DNA of 35,599 nt from Thermoleophilia bacterium (GTDB lineage: Bacteria > Actinomycetota > Thermoleophilia > Gaiellales > Gaiellaceae). The position numbers and the translations under genes were made by a program. Where the stretch lies: contig JAOUHF010000014.1 in assembly GCA_029865325.1 (NCBI GenBank), positions 1-35,599 of the forward strand, given 5' to 3'. The notes under the pieces are model-generated. The model was not told the origin of the DNA. It saw only the letters and a list, made by a program, of their open reading frames with translations, and did no database searches. Shown here one piece after another: positions 21,292 to 28,259 of the stretch. Numbering within the stretch: position 1 is the first letter of the stretch; each line of letters begins with the position of its first letter.

Positions 21292-21573
21292 CTAGCCCTC
21301 GTCGGAGGGCTTCATCTCGTCGAGCGCGGCCTGGCCTTGCTCGTGGACGTCCGCGCGGCGGTCGTCGACCGACGCTTCGGGTCCCTTCGCAGGCTCGTCC
21401 GGCTCGTCGTCGTCCCGCGACTCGGCGAGCTTCCTGCGGAGCTCCTCTGCGGGGTCGTCCGCAGCGGGCTCGACGGGCGCAATCACCGCGGTCTCGCCGC
21501 CACGCCGCTTGAACCAGCGCACCGCAGCTGCGATGCCGATCGTGAGGATGATCCACTTGAGGAGCCTTCGCAT
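21292..21573 (-). CDS. Small single-helix membrane protein with acidic tail (93 aa)
   Basis: One N-terminal membrane segment (LLKWIILTIGIAAAVRWF, about 4-21) is followed by RRRGGE and a highly charged tail with DDPAEELRRKLAESRDDDEPDEPAK. Small proteins of this design (short anchor, RKLAESR-like helix, acidic disordered end) are common near actinobacterial housekeeping genes and have no known function. The ATG lies exactly 7 nt after TACCAT, predicting a leaderless transcript that also carries the 189-residue gene. Confidence 0.75.
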   Translation of the reverse strand: MRRLLKWIILTIGIAAAVRWFKRRGGETAVIAPVEPAADDPAEELRRKLAESRDDDEPDEPAKGPEASVDDRRADVHEQGQAALDEMKPSDEG

Positions 21574-21580
21574 TCACTCG

Positions 21581-21586
21581 ATGGTA
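21581..21586 (-). promoter_or_regulatory. Leaderless -10 box (TACCAT, 7 nt before ATG)
   Basis: TACCAT on the minus strand is followed by 7 nt and the ATG at 21573. It is divergent from the rpsF promoter region. Confidence 0.55.
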
Positions 21587-21625
21587 CAGCCATCCGCGGC
21601 GCGCTTCGACCAGCATCCGATCACC

Positions 21626-21656
21626 GCGAGGCAAGCCTCGCCCCTGCAGGTACAAT
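21626..21656 (+). promoter_or_regulatory. rpsF promoter region: dyad and -10 box
   Basis: TACAAT (21651-21656) is a good -10 hexamer, but no -35 consensus is seen. The -35 region is instead occupied by a perfect dyad, GCGAGGC-AA-GCCTCGC (21626-21641). Transcription should start near 21663, leaving a roughly 90-nt structured leader before rpsF. Confidence 0.5.
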
Positions 21657-21669
21657 CTCGCGGCTTCCT

Positions 21670-21718
21670 GCCTCGCACCGGGCCCGACCGTTCCCGGCGG
21701 TGCCTTCACAGGCGAGGC
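21670..21718 (+). promoter_or_regulatory. Structured rpsF leader, possible S6:S18 autoregulatory element
   Basis: GCCTCGC (21670-21676) pairs with GCGAGGC (21712-21718), and inside it CACCG (21676-21680) can pair with CGGTG (21698-21702), with GG/CC pairs and a GG bulge above. S6-S18 complexes are known to repress rpsF operons by binding a leader stem in other bacteria. The position and the presence of rpsR in the operon fit, but the conserved CCG bulge could not be placed with certainty. Confidence 0.4.
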
Positions 21719-21752
21719 CGATTCAGACCGAGGGAAGGAGTTGACGGGAACT

Positions 21753-22130
21753 GTGAACGAATACGAGATTCTGTTGCTGCTCGACGTCGAACTGGACGAC
21801 GACCGCCAGGCCGAGATTGTGACGCGCGTCCGCGAGCTGATCGAGAAGGGCGGAGGCTCGTGGGACCTGCACGACGTCTGGGGCCGGCGCAAGCTCGCGT
21901 ACGAGATCGGCCACAAGGGCGAGGGCAGCTACCACCTGCTGCAGTTCAGCTGTGACACGACCACGCTCGACGAGGCGTCCCGCGTGCTCCGCATCGACGA
22001 CGGTGTGATGCGCCACATGGCGACACGTCGAATTCAGGGGAGTCCCGCGCGGCCCGTAGCGGTGGCCGCGCCGACGCGCGAGGATGCAGAGATCGCATCC
22101 GACGTCGTTGCAGAAGAAGAGGAGGAGTAG
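21753..22130 (+). CDS. rpsF: 30S ribosomal protein S6
   Basis: S6 (125 residues) binds the central 16S domain together with S18. The conserved start NEYEILLLLD, the VWGRRKLAYEIGHKGEGSYHLLQF core and the IDDGVMRHMATR segment are clear; an acidic tail (DVVAEEEEE) follows. A TTG at 21741 directly abuts the AAGGAG, leaving no space, so the GTG at 21753 with the family-typical N-terminus is preferred. ssb starts 3 nt after the stop; the GAGGAGGAG coding the glutamate tail doubles as its ribosome site. Confidence 0.95.
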   Translation: MNEYEILLLLDVELDDDRQAEIVTRVRELIEKGGGSWDLHDVWGRRKLAYEIGHKGEGSYHLLQFSCDTTTLDEASRVLRIDDGVMRHMATRRIQGSPARPVAVAAPTREDAEIASDVVAEEEEE

Positions 22131-22133
22131 CCA

Positions 22134-22559
22134 ATGGCTGCCAGCATCAATCGAGTCGTGCTCGTCGGAAACCTGACGAGGGATCCGGAGCTCAGGCACA
22201 CCCCGTCCGGGACCGCTGTCTGCTCTCTCCGTCTCGCCGTGAACACGCGGCGCAAGGACGAGTCGGGCCAGTGGACCGACAAGCCGAACTACTTCGACAT
22301 CACCGTTTGGGGTCAACAGGGCGAAAACTGCGCCCAGTACCTCGCCAAGGGCCGCCCGGTCGCGATCGACGGCCGCCTCGAGTGGCGCGAGTGGGAGGCG
22401 CAGGACGGCGCGAAGCGCCAGGCGGTTGAGGTCATCGCCGAGAGCGTCCAGTTCCTCGGTGGCCGCCAGGAGTCCGAGGGCGCGTACGTGCCCGCAGGCG
22501 CCACTGCGAGCGGAGACGACTTCCCGTCCTCGCCGGCCGACGACGACATTCCGTTCTAG
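22134..22559 (+). CDS. ssb: Single-stranded DNA-binding protein
   Basis: SSB (141 residues) covers single-stranded DNA during replication and repair. The OB fold is visible: INRVVLVGNLTRDPELRHTPSG (6-27), FDITVWGQQGENCAQYLAKG, VAIDGRLEWREWE, and AVEVIAESVQFLG. A short disordered linker leads to the acidic tip DDDIPF, which recruits partner proteins. It sits between rpsF and rpsR as in many bacteria. The linker is shorter than in mycobacterial SSB. After its stop, two hairpins separate it from rpsR. Confidence 0.97.
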   Translation: MAASINRVVLVGNLTRDPELRHTPSGTAVCSLRLAVNTRRKDESGQWTDKPNYFDITVWGQQGENCAQYLAKGRPVAIDGRLEWREWEAQDGAKRQAVEVIAESVQFLGGRQESEGAYVPAGATASGDDFPSSPADDDIPF

Positions 22560-22581
22560 TGCGCAAGACCGGAGATCCCGC

Positions 22582-22606
22582 TGGCGCGACATCTCCCGTC
22601 GCGCCA
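22582..22606 (+). terminator. Hairpin in the ssb-rpsR spacer
   Basis: TGGCGCGAC and GTCGCGCCA form a perfect 9-bp stem around ATCTCCC, 22 bp after ssb. No U-tract follows. It may be a partial terminator or RNA processing site that sets the S18 to SSB ratio. Confidence 0.5.
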
Positions 22607-22618
22607 AGACCCCTAAAG

Positions 22619-22637
22619 GCGGCTGCTTCGCAGTCGC
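22619..22637 (+). repeat. Second hairpin in the ssb-rpsR spacer
   Basis: GCGGCTGC and GCAGTCGC pair over 8 bp (one G-U) around TTC, 37 bp before the rpsR start. With the hairpin at 22582-22606 it makes a structured intercistronic region. Confidence 0.4.
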
Positions 22638-22673
22638 GTCGCAGCTAGCCCACGTCAATCGCAGGAGAACACG

Positions 22674-22931
22674 ATGGCATCGAAGAAACAGCAACCACGG
22701 AGGCGCACCGGCCCGAGCACCGCGCCCGGCAGGCGGAAGAGCTGCCACTTCTGCCGGGACAAGGTCGCGGAGATCGACTACAAGAACATCGCTCAGCTGA
22801 GGCGCTACATCTCGGAGAAGGGCAAGATCCGCTCGCGCCGGATCACGGGCGCGTGCCGGCGGCACCAGGTCCAGGTGGCCTCGGCAGTCAAGCGTGCGCG
22901 GGAGATGGCTCTTCTCCCGTACGTCGGTTAG
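22674..22931 (+). CDS. rpsR: 30S ribosomal protein S18
   Basis: S18 (85 residues) pairs with S6 on the platform of the small subunit. After a basic tail ([20 protein letters not shown]) the conserved core reads [60 protein letters not shown]. The CxxC plus a later Cys-His pattern (GACRRHQ) marks the zinc-type form. ATG preceded by AGGAGA. rplI follows after 13 nt. Confidence 0.97.
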   Translation: MASKKQQPRRRTGPSTAPGRRKSCHFCRDKVAEIDYKNIAQLRRYISEKGKIRSRRITGACRRHQVQVASAVKRAREMALLPYVG

Positions 22932-22944
22932 GAGAAGTGCGCTG

Positions 22945-23592
22945 ATGCAGATCATCCTCCTCACCGACGTCGAGAAGCTGGGCCTGCGCGGGGACGTCGT
23001 CGACGTCGCCCGTGGGTATGCCCGCAACTACCTGCTTCCGCGTCGCATGGCCGAGACCGCGACGCCGGCTCGGGTAGCCGAGCTGCGCAAGGTCGACGCA
23101 CAACGAGCGAAGCACGAGGCGCGGAGTTCCGAGCAGGCGTCCGAGATCGCGGAGGTGCTCGGGAAGACCGTGCTGCGCTTCGAGGTCAAGGCCGGGCCGA
23201 CCGGCTCGCTCTTCGGCTCCGTCACGCCGTCCGATGTCGCCGACGAGATCTGGCGCGCCCGCAAGATCCGCGTCGATCGGCGTAAGATCGCGATCGATCC
23301 CATCAAGCGCATCGGTCGCTACTCGATCCCGATCGAGGTCTTCCAAGACGTGGACGTCGAGGTCAAGACGCTCGTCGTCCCGGAGGGCGGGGAGCTCCCG
23401 CCCGAGGAAGAGCTCGCAGCGCTCGAGGCCGCCGAGGTCGAGGCCGAGGCTGCGGCAGCTGCTCTCGTAGAGGCGAAGCACGTCAACATCGACAGCGTGC
23501 TCTCGGAGGACGACGCGCCGTCGCTCGAGGCTTCCGGCGAGCAGTCGGAGGCGGAGTCCGACGATGAAACGTCCCCCGAGGTCGAGGACTAA
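22945..23592 (+). CDS. rplI: 50S ribosomal protein L9 with long acidic C-terminal extension
   Basis: L9 (215 residues) is made of the N-terminal domain MQIILLTDVEKLGLRGDVVD, VARGYARNYLLPRRMA, a connecting helix, and the C-terminal domain (FGSVTPSDVADEIW, RRKIAIDPIKRIGRYSIPIEVFQDVDVEVKTLVVPE). After residue 150 it continues for about 65 residues of alanine/glutamate-rich sequence ending in an acidic tail (ESDDETSPEVED), which the E. coli protein (about 149 residues) lacks. The ATG at 22945 matches the family start and follows GGAG; the open frame upstream overlaps rpsR and is not used. Confidence 0.95.
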   Translation: MQIILLTDVEKLGLRGDVVDVARGYARNYLLPRRMAETATPARVAELRKVDAQRAKHEARSSEQASEIAEVLGKTVLRFEVKAGPTGSLFGSVTPSDVADEIWRARKIRVDRRKIAIDPIKRIGRYSIPIEVFQDVDVEVKTLVVPEGGELPPEEELAALEAAEVEAEAAAAALVEAKHVNIDSVLSEDDAPSLEASGEQSEAESDDETSPEVED

Positions 23593-23773
23593 CGGGCCGT
23601 ACGCGAACGGGAAGCTCGGGCGTACAGTGGCTCTTGCCAGCGCGGTCGCCGTGTGCTGCCTCGTCGTTTCCGGCGCCGCGTCAGCGAATTCCTCCGCGAA
23701 GCCGCGGGTAACGCTTATCGGCGACTCGAGACTGCTTCGCCCGCTCGTGCTGAGGGCGATCACCGGCTCGTAG
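23564..23773 (+). pseudogene. Truncated secreted SGNH-hydrolase-like fragment (69 aa)
   Basis: An ORF overlapping the end of rplI in another frame encodes a signal peptide (RTVALASAVAVCCLVVSGAASA) followed by KPRVTLIGDS, which is the block-I motif of SGNH/GDSL hydrolases. The frame then stops 14 codons later, and no other frame downstream restores the Gly, Asn or Asp-His blocks. A GTG at 23627 is an alternative start. It looks like the 5' remnant of a secreted SGNH protein, distinct from the intact DUF459 gene. It could also be a small secreted protein with a chance GDS match. Confidence 0.45.
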
Positions 23774-23892
23774 CCTCTCGTTGGCACTCGCCTCCGTCTG
23801 TACGTCACGCTCGGGCTTCCCCACAGGGCTGTTGACAGAAAGCGGAACTTCCCGCTGTGTGCGCATGTTTCCGGCTGGACAACTCCGCCTGT

Positions 23893-23904
23893 CCTGTCGA
23901 CAGG
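23893..23904. repeat. 12-bp palindrome over the dnaB -35 region
   Basis: CCTGTCGACAGG is a perfect palindrome that contains the predicted -35 hexamer TCGACA. It could be a second operator at the dnaB promoter or chance. Confidence 0.4.
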
Positions 23905-23925
23905 CCATCCGGAGGCGGGGATAAC
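23897..23925 (+). promoter_or_regulatory. dnaB: dnaB promoter candidate
   Basis: TCGACA (23897-23902), a 17-nt spacer and GATAAC (23920-23925) match five and four positions of the sigma-70 hexamers. The predicted start falls within the LexA-type box just downstream. The leader to the GTG at 24044 would be about 110 nt. Confidence 0.5.
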
Positions 23926-23928
23926 CTG

Positions 23929-23942
23929 GGAACGTATGTTCC
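23929..23942. promoter_or_regulatory. LexA-type SOS box upstream of dnaB
   Basis: GGAACGTATGTTCC is a perfect dyad (arms GGAAC/GTTCC around GTAT). It matches the Gram-positive LexA consensus GAAC-N4-GTTC, including the purine/pyrimidine pattern RTRT-like centre. It lies over the predicted transcription start of dnaB, where LexA binding would block initiation. Confidence 0.65.
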
Positions 23943-24043
23943 GATCTTCCTGCACGGGAGCCAACTTGCGCTCTCATTGGACGCGGCGGGTCCAGACGGC
24001 TTGACTCCCGCTCCGTGACGAACTCCTACCCAGAGGTCGATCG

Positions 24044-25405
24044 GTGAGCGCCGCCGGGCTCGAGCACGTCGCGGACCGCTTGAGTGCGATCGTCCCGCCC
24101 CAGAACCTCGAGGCCGAGGAGTCGGTCCTGGGCGCGATGCTGCTGTCGACGACGGCTGTGGGGACCGTGAGCGAGATTCTCGACGCGTCGGACTTCTATC
24201 GGGAGAGCCACGCCAAGGCGTACCGGGCAGCGCTCGCGCTGTGGGCGAAGGGCGAGCCGGTGGATGCCATTACCCTCAGCGACGAGCTCGACGAGCGCGG
24301 TGAGCTCGAAGCGGTCGGAGGGCAGGCGCGCGTTGCCGAGCTCGCGGCCCTCGTCCCGTCCACGTCGAACGTCGAGCACTATGCACGCATCGTCAAGGAG
24401 ATGTCCACGCTCCGCGGGCTCGTTCGGGCCGGTCAGGAGATCACGCGGCTCGGCCAAGAGCGGCCCGGCGAGGTCACGGATCTCGTCGATCGCGCAGAGC
24501 AGATTGTCTTCGAGCTCGGGCAGCAGCGTGTCACGAGCGACTTCGCACACATCGAGGTGCTCCTCAAGGAGAGCTTCGAGCGGATCACGCAGCTCTACGA
24601 GTCGGGAGCCGACATCACCGGCGTTCCCGCCGGATTCCGCGAGCTCGATCTGCTCACGTCGGGGTTTCAGCCGGGGAACCTCGTGATTCTCGCCGCGCGG
24701 CCGTCGATGGGGAAGTCCGCGCTCGGCTTCTGTATCGCCGCCAACCTCGGCGTCCGCCACGGAACGCCGGTAGCCCTCTTTACGCTCGAGATGTCGAAGT
24801 CCGAGGTGACGCAGCGCATGATGTGCAGCGAAGCGAAGGTCGAGTCGCAGCGGCTGCGCACGGGGCAGCTCGCTCCGGACGACTGGCCGCGGCTGACGAC
24901 GGCCTGCGACCGGTTGATGAAGGCCCCGATCTACGTTGACGACTCGGGCTCTATCACGATCATGGAGCTCCGCTCCAAGGCGCGACGGCTCAAGTCGAGA
25001 GAACCCTCTCTCGGCCTTATCGTCGTCGACTACATCCAGCTGATGACCTCGGGCTCGAACGCGGAGAACCGTGTTCAAGAGGTCTCGCAGATTTCCCGCG
25101 CGCTCAAGGTGCTGGCGCGCGAGCTCGAGGTCCCGATCCTCGCGATGTCACAGCTCTCACGTGCCGTCGAGCAGCGCCACGACAAGCGTCCGCTCCTCTC
25201 CGACCTGCGTGAATCGGGATCGCTCGAGCAGGACTCGGATCTCGTCTTCTTCGTCTATCGCGACGAGTACTACCTCGGCGAGGAGTCCGACCAGCAGGGT
25301 ATAGCCGAGATCATCCTGGCGAAGCACCGCAACGGCCCGACGGGCACCACCAAGCTCTCGTTCCTCCGCCGCTACGCGAAGTTCGCCGATCTAGCCGCCG
25401 CGTAG
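24044..25405 (+). CDS. dnaB: Replicative DNA helicase DnaB
   Basis: DnaB (453 residues) is the hexameric 5'-3' helicase at the replication fork. The N-terminal DnaG-binding domain starts with PPQNLEAEESVLGAMLLS; the linker and RecA-like domain follow. Walker A is ARPSMGKSA with Lys224, Walker B is LGLIVVDYIQLM, and the SQLSRAVEQRHDKRPLLSDL and LRESGSLEQDSDLVFFVYRDEYY blocks are diagnostic. No intein is present. The GTG at 24044 is preceded by AGAGG and matches the family start. It follows rplI as in many bacteria, but a 450-bp gap with its own promoter and LexA-type box separates it from the ribosomal genes. Confidence 0.97.
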   Translation: MSAAGLEHVADRLSAIVPPQNLEAEESVLGAMLLSTTAVGTVSEILDASDFYRESHAKAYRAALALWAKGEPVDAITLSDELDERGELEAVGGQARVAELAALVPSTSNVEHYARIVKEMSTLRGLVRAGQEITRLGQERPGEVTDLVDRAEQIVFELGQQRVTSDFAHIEVLLKESFERITQLYESGADITGVPAGFRELDLLTSGFQPGNLVILAARPSMGKSALGFCIAANLGVRHGTPVALFTLEMSKSEVTQRMMCSEAKVESQRLRTGQLAPDDWPRLTTACDRLMKAPIYVDDSGSITIMELRSKARRLKSREPSLGLIVVDYIQLMTSGSNAENRVQEVSQISRALKVLARELEVPILAMSQLSRAVEQRHDKRPLLSDLRESGSLEQDSDLVFFVYRDEYYLGEESDQQGIAEIILAKHRNGPTGTTKLSFLRRYAKFADLAAA

Positions 25406-25513
25406 TCGCCGAACCGCGCGGTCCGGGGCGACGCGACCTCACGCTACGGAGGGGTCGTCATGGGGACATCCACGTTCGGGGGGCCGCAGGGCCAGCCGGC
25501 AGGCGTGAGTCCC

Positions 25514-25519
25514 TACGCT
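25514..25519 (+). promoter_or_regulatory. Leaderless -10 box (TACGCT, 7 nt before GTG)
   Basis: TACGCT is followed by exactly 7 nt and the GTG of the MFS gene at 25527. Confidence 0.55.
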
Positions 25520-25526
25520 ACGGCGC

Positions 25527-26894
25527 GTGGCCGTTGTCGCCGTGACGGTTCCCCCCGAGAGCCGACGCGTTCTCGCCGGCTACTTCACCTTGGCAGGGCT
25601 GTACACGCTCTCGGCAGCGCTGATCTGGGGCGTGAACACGCTGTTCCTCCTCGACGCCGGGCTGAGCTTCTTCGAGGTGTTCGTTGCGAACGCCGCCTTC
25701 TCCGCCGGGATGGTCGTCTTCGAGGTTCCGACCGGCGTAGTTGCCGACACACTAGGACGGAGGGTGTCGTTCCTGCTCTCGGTTTCGGTGCTCGCGATCA
25801 CCACGCTGCTGTACGTGGCACTCGCACAGATCGGGGCCGGTGTGGTCGCGTTCGCGTTCGTCTCTGTCGGGATGGGCCTCGGATTCACGTTCTACTCGGG
25901 CGCGACGGAGGCGTGGCTCGTGGACGCACTCGCCGTCACGGGGTACCGAGGCATCCTCGACCGCGTGTTCGCGCGCGGACAGCAGATCACCGGCGGCGCG
26001 ATGTTGGTGGGCGCGATCGGGGGCGGGCTGCTCGGCCAGATTGACCTTGCGATCCCCTACCTCGTGCGCGCGGTGCTCCTCGTGGCGGTCTTCGTGGTTG
26101 CGTTCGTCGTGATGCACGATCTCGGGTTCGCACCCAGGCGCGTGGCCGCGGCGGGCCTTCCGGGCGAGATAGCGCGGAATGCCAAGGCAGGCGTCCAATT
26201 CGGCTGGGGGCAGCGGCCGCTGCGGCTGCTCATGCTCGCGTCGCTCGTCCAGGTGGGGTTCTTCACCTGGGGGTTCTACGCTTCGCAGCCATACCTCCTC
26301 GAGTTGCTCGACAGCGACGCGGTCTGGATAGCCGGGCTCGTCGCTGCGGGGATCGCGCTGTCTACGATCGTGGGCAACCAGGTCGTCAACATTGCGTCTC
26401 GCCACGTGGGTCGACGAACGACGCTCCTGCTCGGCGCAGCTGCACTCCAGACGTGCGCCGCCGTCGCTCTCGGCTTCGCCGGCTCGTTCTGGGTGGCGCT
26501 CCCAGCGTTGCTCCTGGTGACGGCTTCGATCGGCGTAACGAGTCCCGTTCGCTCCGCCTACCTTCACCAGGTCGTTCCGACAGAGCAGCGCGCAACGGTC
26601 GTCTCGTTCGACTCGATGGTCTCGAATGCGGGTGGATTCGGGGGACAGGTCGGACTCGGGGCGCTCGGCGAGGCCCGGTCCATCGGAGCTGCGTTCGTCG
26701 CCGGTGGTTTCGCCACGGCTGCGGCGCTACCGCTTCTCGCCAGGCTGCGGTCGCTCGGCGGAGCGGCCGATTCCATCGTCGGCGAGCAAGCAGGTGCCGA
26801 GAGCGCGTGCGCTGGTGTAGGCCTCCCGGCGGTCGCGGTGGTCGAGCCGGCTCCGCTCGAAGAGCCTGCGCTCGCCGCGGCTGCGCACGTCTGA
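25527..26894 (+). CDS. MFS transporter
   Basis: The 455-residue protein has about 12 membrane helices and major facilitator signatures. The loop after helix 2 reads GVVADTLGRRVSFLLS (the GxxxDxxGRR motif A), preceded by FEVPTGV, which is typical of a subgroup of drug or unknown-substrate exporters. A central loop (PRRVAAAGLPGEIARNAKAG) separates the two halves, and the second half has NIASRHVGRRTTLLLGAAAL as a weaker repeat of motif A. A hydrophilic alanine-rich C-terminal tail of about 40 residues follows. The GTG at 25527 is chosen on the 7-nt spaced TACGCT box. The substrate is unknown; the neighbour purA lies 36 nt downstream with its own possible -10. Confidence 0.88.
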   Translation: MAVVAVTVPPESRRVLAGYFTLAGLYTLSAALIWGVNTLFLLDAGLSFFEVFVANAAFSAGMVVFEVPTGVVADTLGRRVSFLLSVSVLAITTLLYVALAQIGAGVVAFAFVSVGMGLGFTFYSGATEAWLVDALAVTGYRGILDRVFARGQQITGGAMLVGAIGGGLLGQIDLAIPYLVRAVLLVAVFVVAFVVMHDLGFAPRRVAAAGLPGEIARNAKAGVQFGWGQRPLRLLMLASLVQVGFFTWGFYASQPYLLELLDSDAVWIAGLVAAGIALSTIVGNQVVNIASRHVGRRTTLLLGAAALQTCAAVALGFAGSFWVALPALLLVTASIGVTSPVRSAYLHQVVPTEQRATVVSFDSMVSNAGGFGGQVGLGALGEARSIGAAFVAGGFATAAALPLLARLRSLGGAADSIVGEQAGAESACAGVGLPAVAVVEPAPLEEPALAAAAHV

Positions 26895-26917
26895 CTTCGG
26901 ATATTTCGGCTTCGTGC

Positions 26918-26923
26918 AAGACT
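26918..26923 (+). promoter_or_regulatory. Possible leaderless -10 box of purA (AAGACT)
   Basis: AAGACT is followed by exactly 7 nt and the purA GTG. It lacks the first T of the TANNNT pattern, so it is weaker than the others. Confidence 0.35.
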
Positions 26924-26930
26924 GGCGCGC

Positions 26931-28193
26931 GTGCCTGCGACTGTCATCGTCGGTGCGCAGTGGGGCGACGAGGGCAAGGGGAAGATCGTCGATCTGCTCG
27001 CCCAGGAGTCGGATCTCGTCTGCCGCTATCAGGGCGGTCCGAATGCGGGCCATACCATCGTCGTCGCGGGCGAGACCTACAAGATCAGGCAAATCCCGAC
27101 GGGAATCATCGCCGCCAAACGAAGCGCCATCGGAGCCGGCTGCGTCGTCGACCCCGGCGTTCTCGTCTCCGAGCTCGACGAGCTCGAGGCGCGCAGGCAC
27201 GAGACCAGAAACCTTCTGTTCGTCTCTGGCAACGCCCACCTGATCATGCCGTGGCACGTCGCGCTCGACGGAGCGCGGGAGCGCAGGCTCGGCCGCCTGC
27301 AGATCGGCACGACACGGCGAGGTATCGGACCCGCATACGCGGATAAGGCAACCCGCATCGGGATCCGCGTCCAGGACCTGCTCGACCCCAAGATCCTGCG
27401 GCAGAAGATCGAGCTTGCCGCCGCCGAGAAGAACATCTGGCTACAGCGCGTCTACGAGCTCGAGCCGTTCGATGCCGAGGAGGTCGTGGAGGCGCACCTC
27501 CACTTTGCGGAGCGGCTCGGCCCGTTCGTCGCCGACACGTCGCTCTTGGTGGACCGGTCGTTGCGCGCCGGCGAGCGCGTGCTCTTTGAGGGCGCCCAGG
27601 GCACGCTGCTCGACCTCGACCACGGCACCTACCCATTCGTGACTTCGTCGAGCCCGATCGCCGCTGGCGCGGCGGTGAGCTTCGGCATTGGGCCGAATCG
27701 AATCGACGAAGTGCTCGGGGTGTCGAAGGCCTACGTGACGCGTGTGGGCGAGGGGCCGTTCCCGAGCGAGATCGAGGGGGCAGATCACGCCCGCGTGCAG
27801 ACGCTCGGCCACGAGTTCGGCACCGTGACCGGACGCGAGCGCCGGTGTGGCTGGCTGGACTTCGTGGCTCTGCGGTTCGCCGTCCGCGTGAACGGCATCA
27901 CGTCGCTCGCGCTGACCAAGCTGGACGTGCTCTCCGAGTTCGCGGAGATTCCCGTCTGCGTGCGCTACCGGCTCGAGGACGGCACAGAGATCGAGGAGTT
28001 CCCCGCGCACCAGAGCGACTTCCACCACTGCAGGCCGGTGTTCGAGACGCTGTCCGGGTGGGAGGCCCCGATCGAGGAGGAGCTCCCGGACGCGGCGCGC
28101 GCGTACGTCGCGTTCGTGGAGGCGGCGCTCGGGGTTCCCGTGACGCTCGTCGGCACCGGAGCCGAGCGCGAGCGAGTGCTCGCGCTCGGCTGA
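26931..28193 (+). CDS. purA: Adenylosuccinate synthetase
   Basis: PurA (420 residues) joins IMP and aspartate with GTP to give adenylosuccinate, the first step from IMP to AMP. The P-loop GAQWGDEGKGK is at 8-18, GGPNAGHTIVV at about 36-46, GTTRRGIGPAYADK near 125, the FEGAQGTLLDLDHGTYPFVT block near 220, TGRERRCGWLDFVALR and LTKLDVL near 300-330. Length is standard. GTG start. purB, which completes the conversion to AMP, is 1.5 kb downstream, and purD lies between them. Confidence 0.97.
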   Translation: MPATVIVGAQWGDEGKGKIVDLLAQESDLVCRYQGGPNAGHTIVVAGETYKIRQIPTGIIAAKRSAIGAGCVVDPGVLVSELDELEARRHETRNLLFVSGNAHLIMPWHVALDGARERRLGRLQIGTTRRGIGPAYADKATRIGIRVQDLLDPKILRQKIELAAAEKNIWLQRVYELEPFDAEEVVEAHLHFAERLGPFVADTSLLVDRSLRAGERVLFEGAQGTLLDLDHGTYPFVTSSSPIAAGAAVSFGIGPNRIDEVLGVSKAYVTRVGEGPFPSEIEGADHARVQTLGHEFGTVTGRERRCGWLDFVALRFAVRVNGITSLALTKLDVLSEFAEIPVCVRYRLEDGTEIEEFPAHQSDFHHCRPVFETLSGWEAPIEEELPDAARAYVAFVEAALGVPVTLVGTGAERERVLALG

Positions 28194-28246
28194 CGTCATA
28201 CGGTCGCCACGCGCCTCGGCCGGGCGAGAAGCTCGGGTTGCACCAC

Positions 28247-28252
28247 TAGACT
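28247..28252 (+). promoter_or_regulatory. Leaderless -10 box (TAGACT, 7 nt before ATG)
   Basis: TAGACT is followed by exactly 7 nt and the purD ATG at 28260, so the mRNA should begin at the start codon. Confidence 0.6.
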
Positions 28253-28259
28253 CGGCGCG

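Noticed and set aside
21741-21752. TTG at 21741 as the rpsF start
   Set aside because: It abuts the AAGGAG with no spacer, and S6 proteins normally begin close to the NEYEI segment, which fits the GTG at 21753.
25460-26044. An ATG with a strong GGAGGGG upstream opening a 194-codon frame
   Set aside because: The frame overlaps the MFS transporter out of register and gives an Arg-rich sequence without homology. The transporter GTG at 25527 has the 7-nt spaced -10 box and helix 1 begins right after it.
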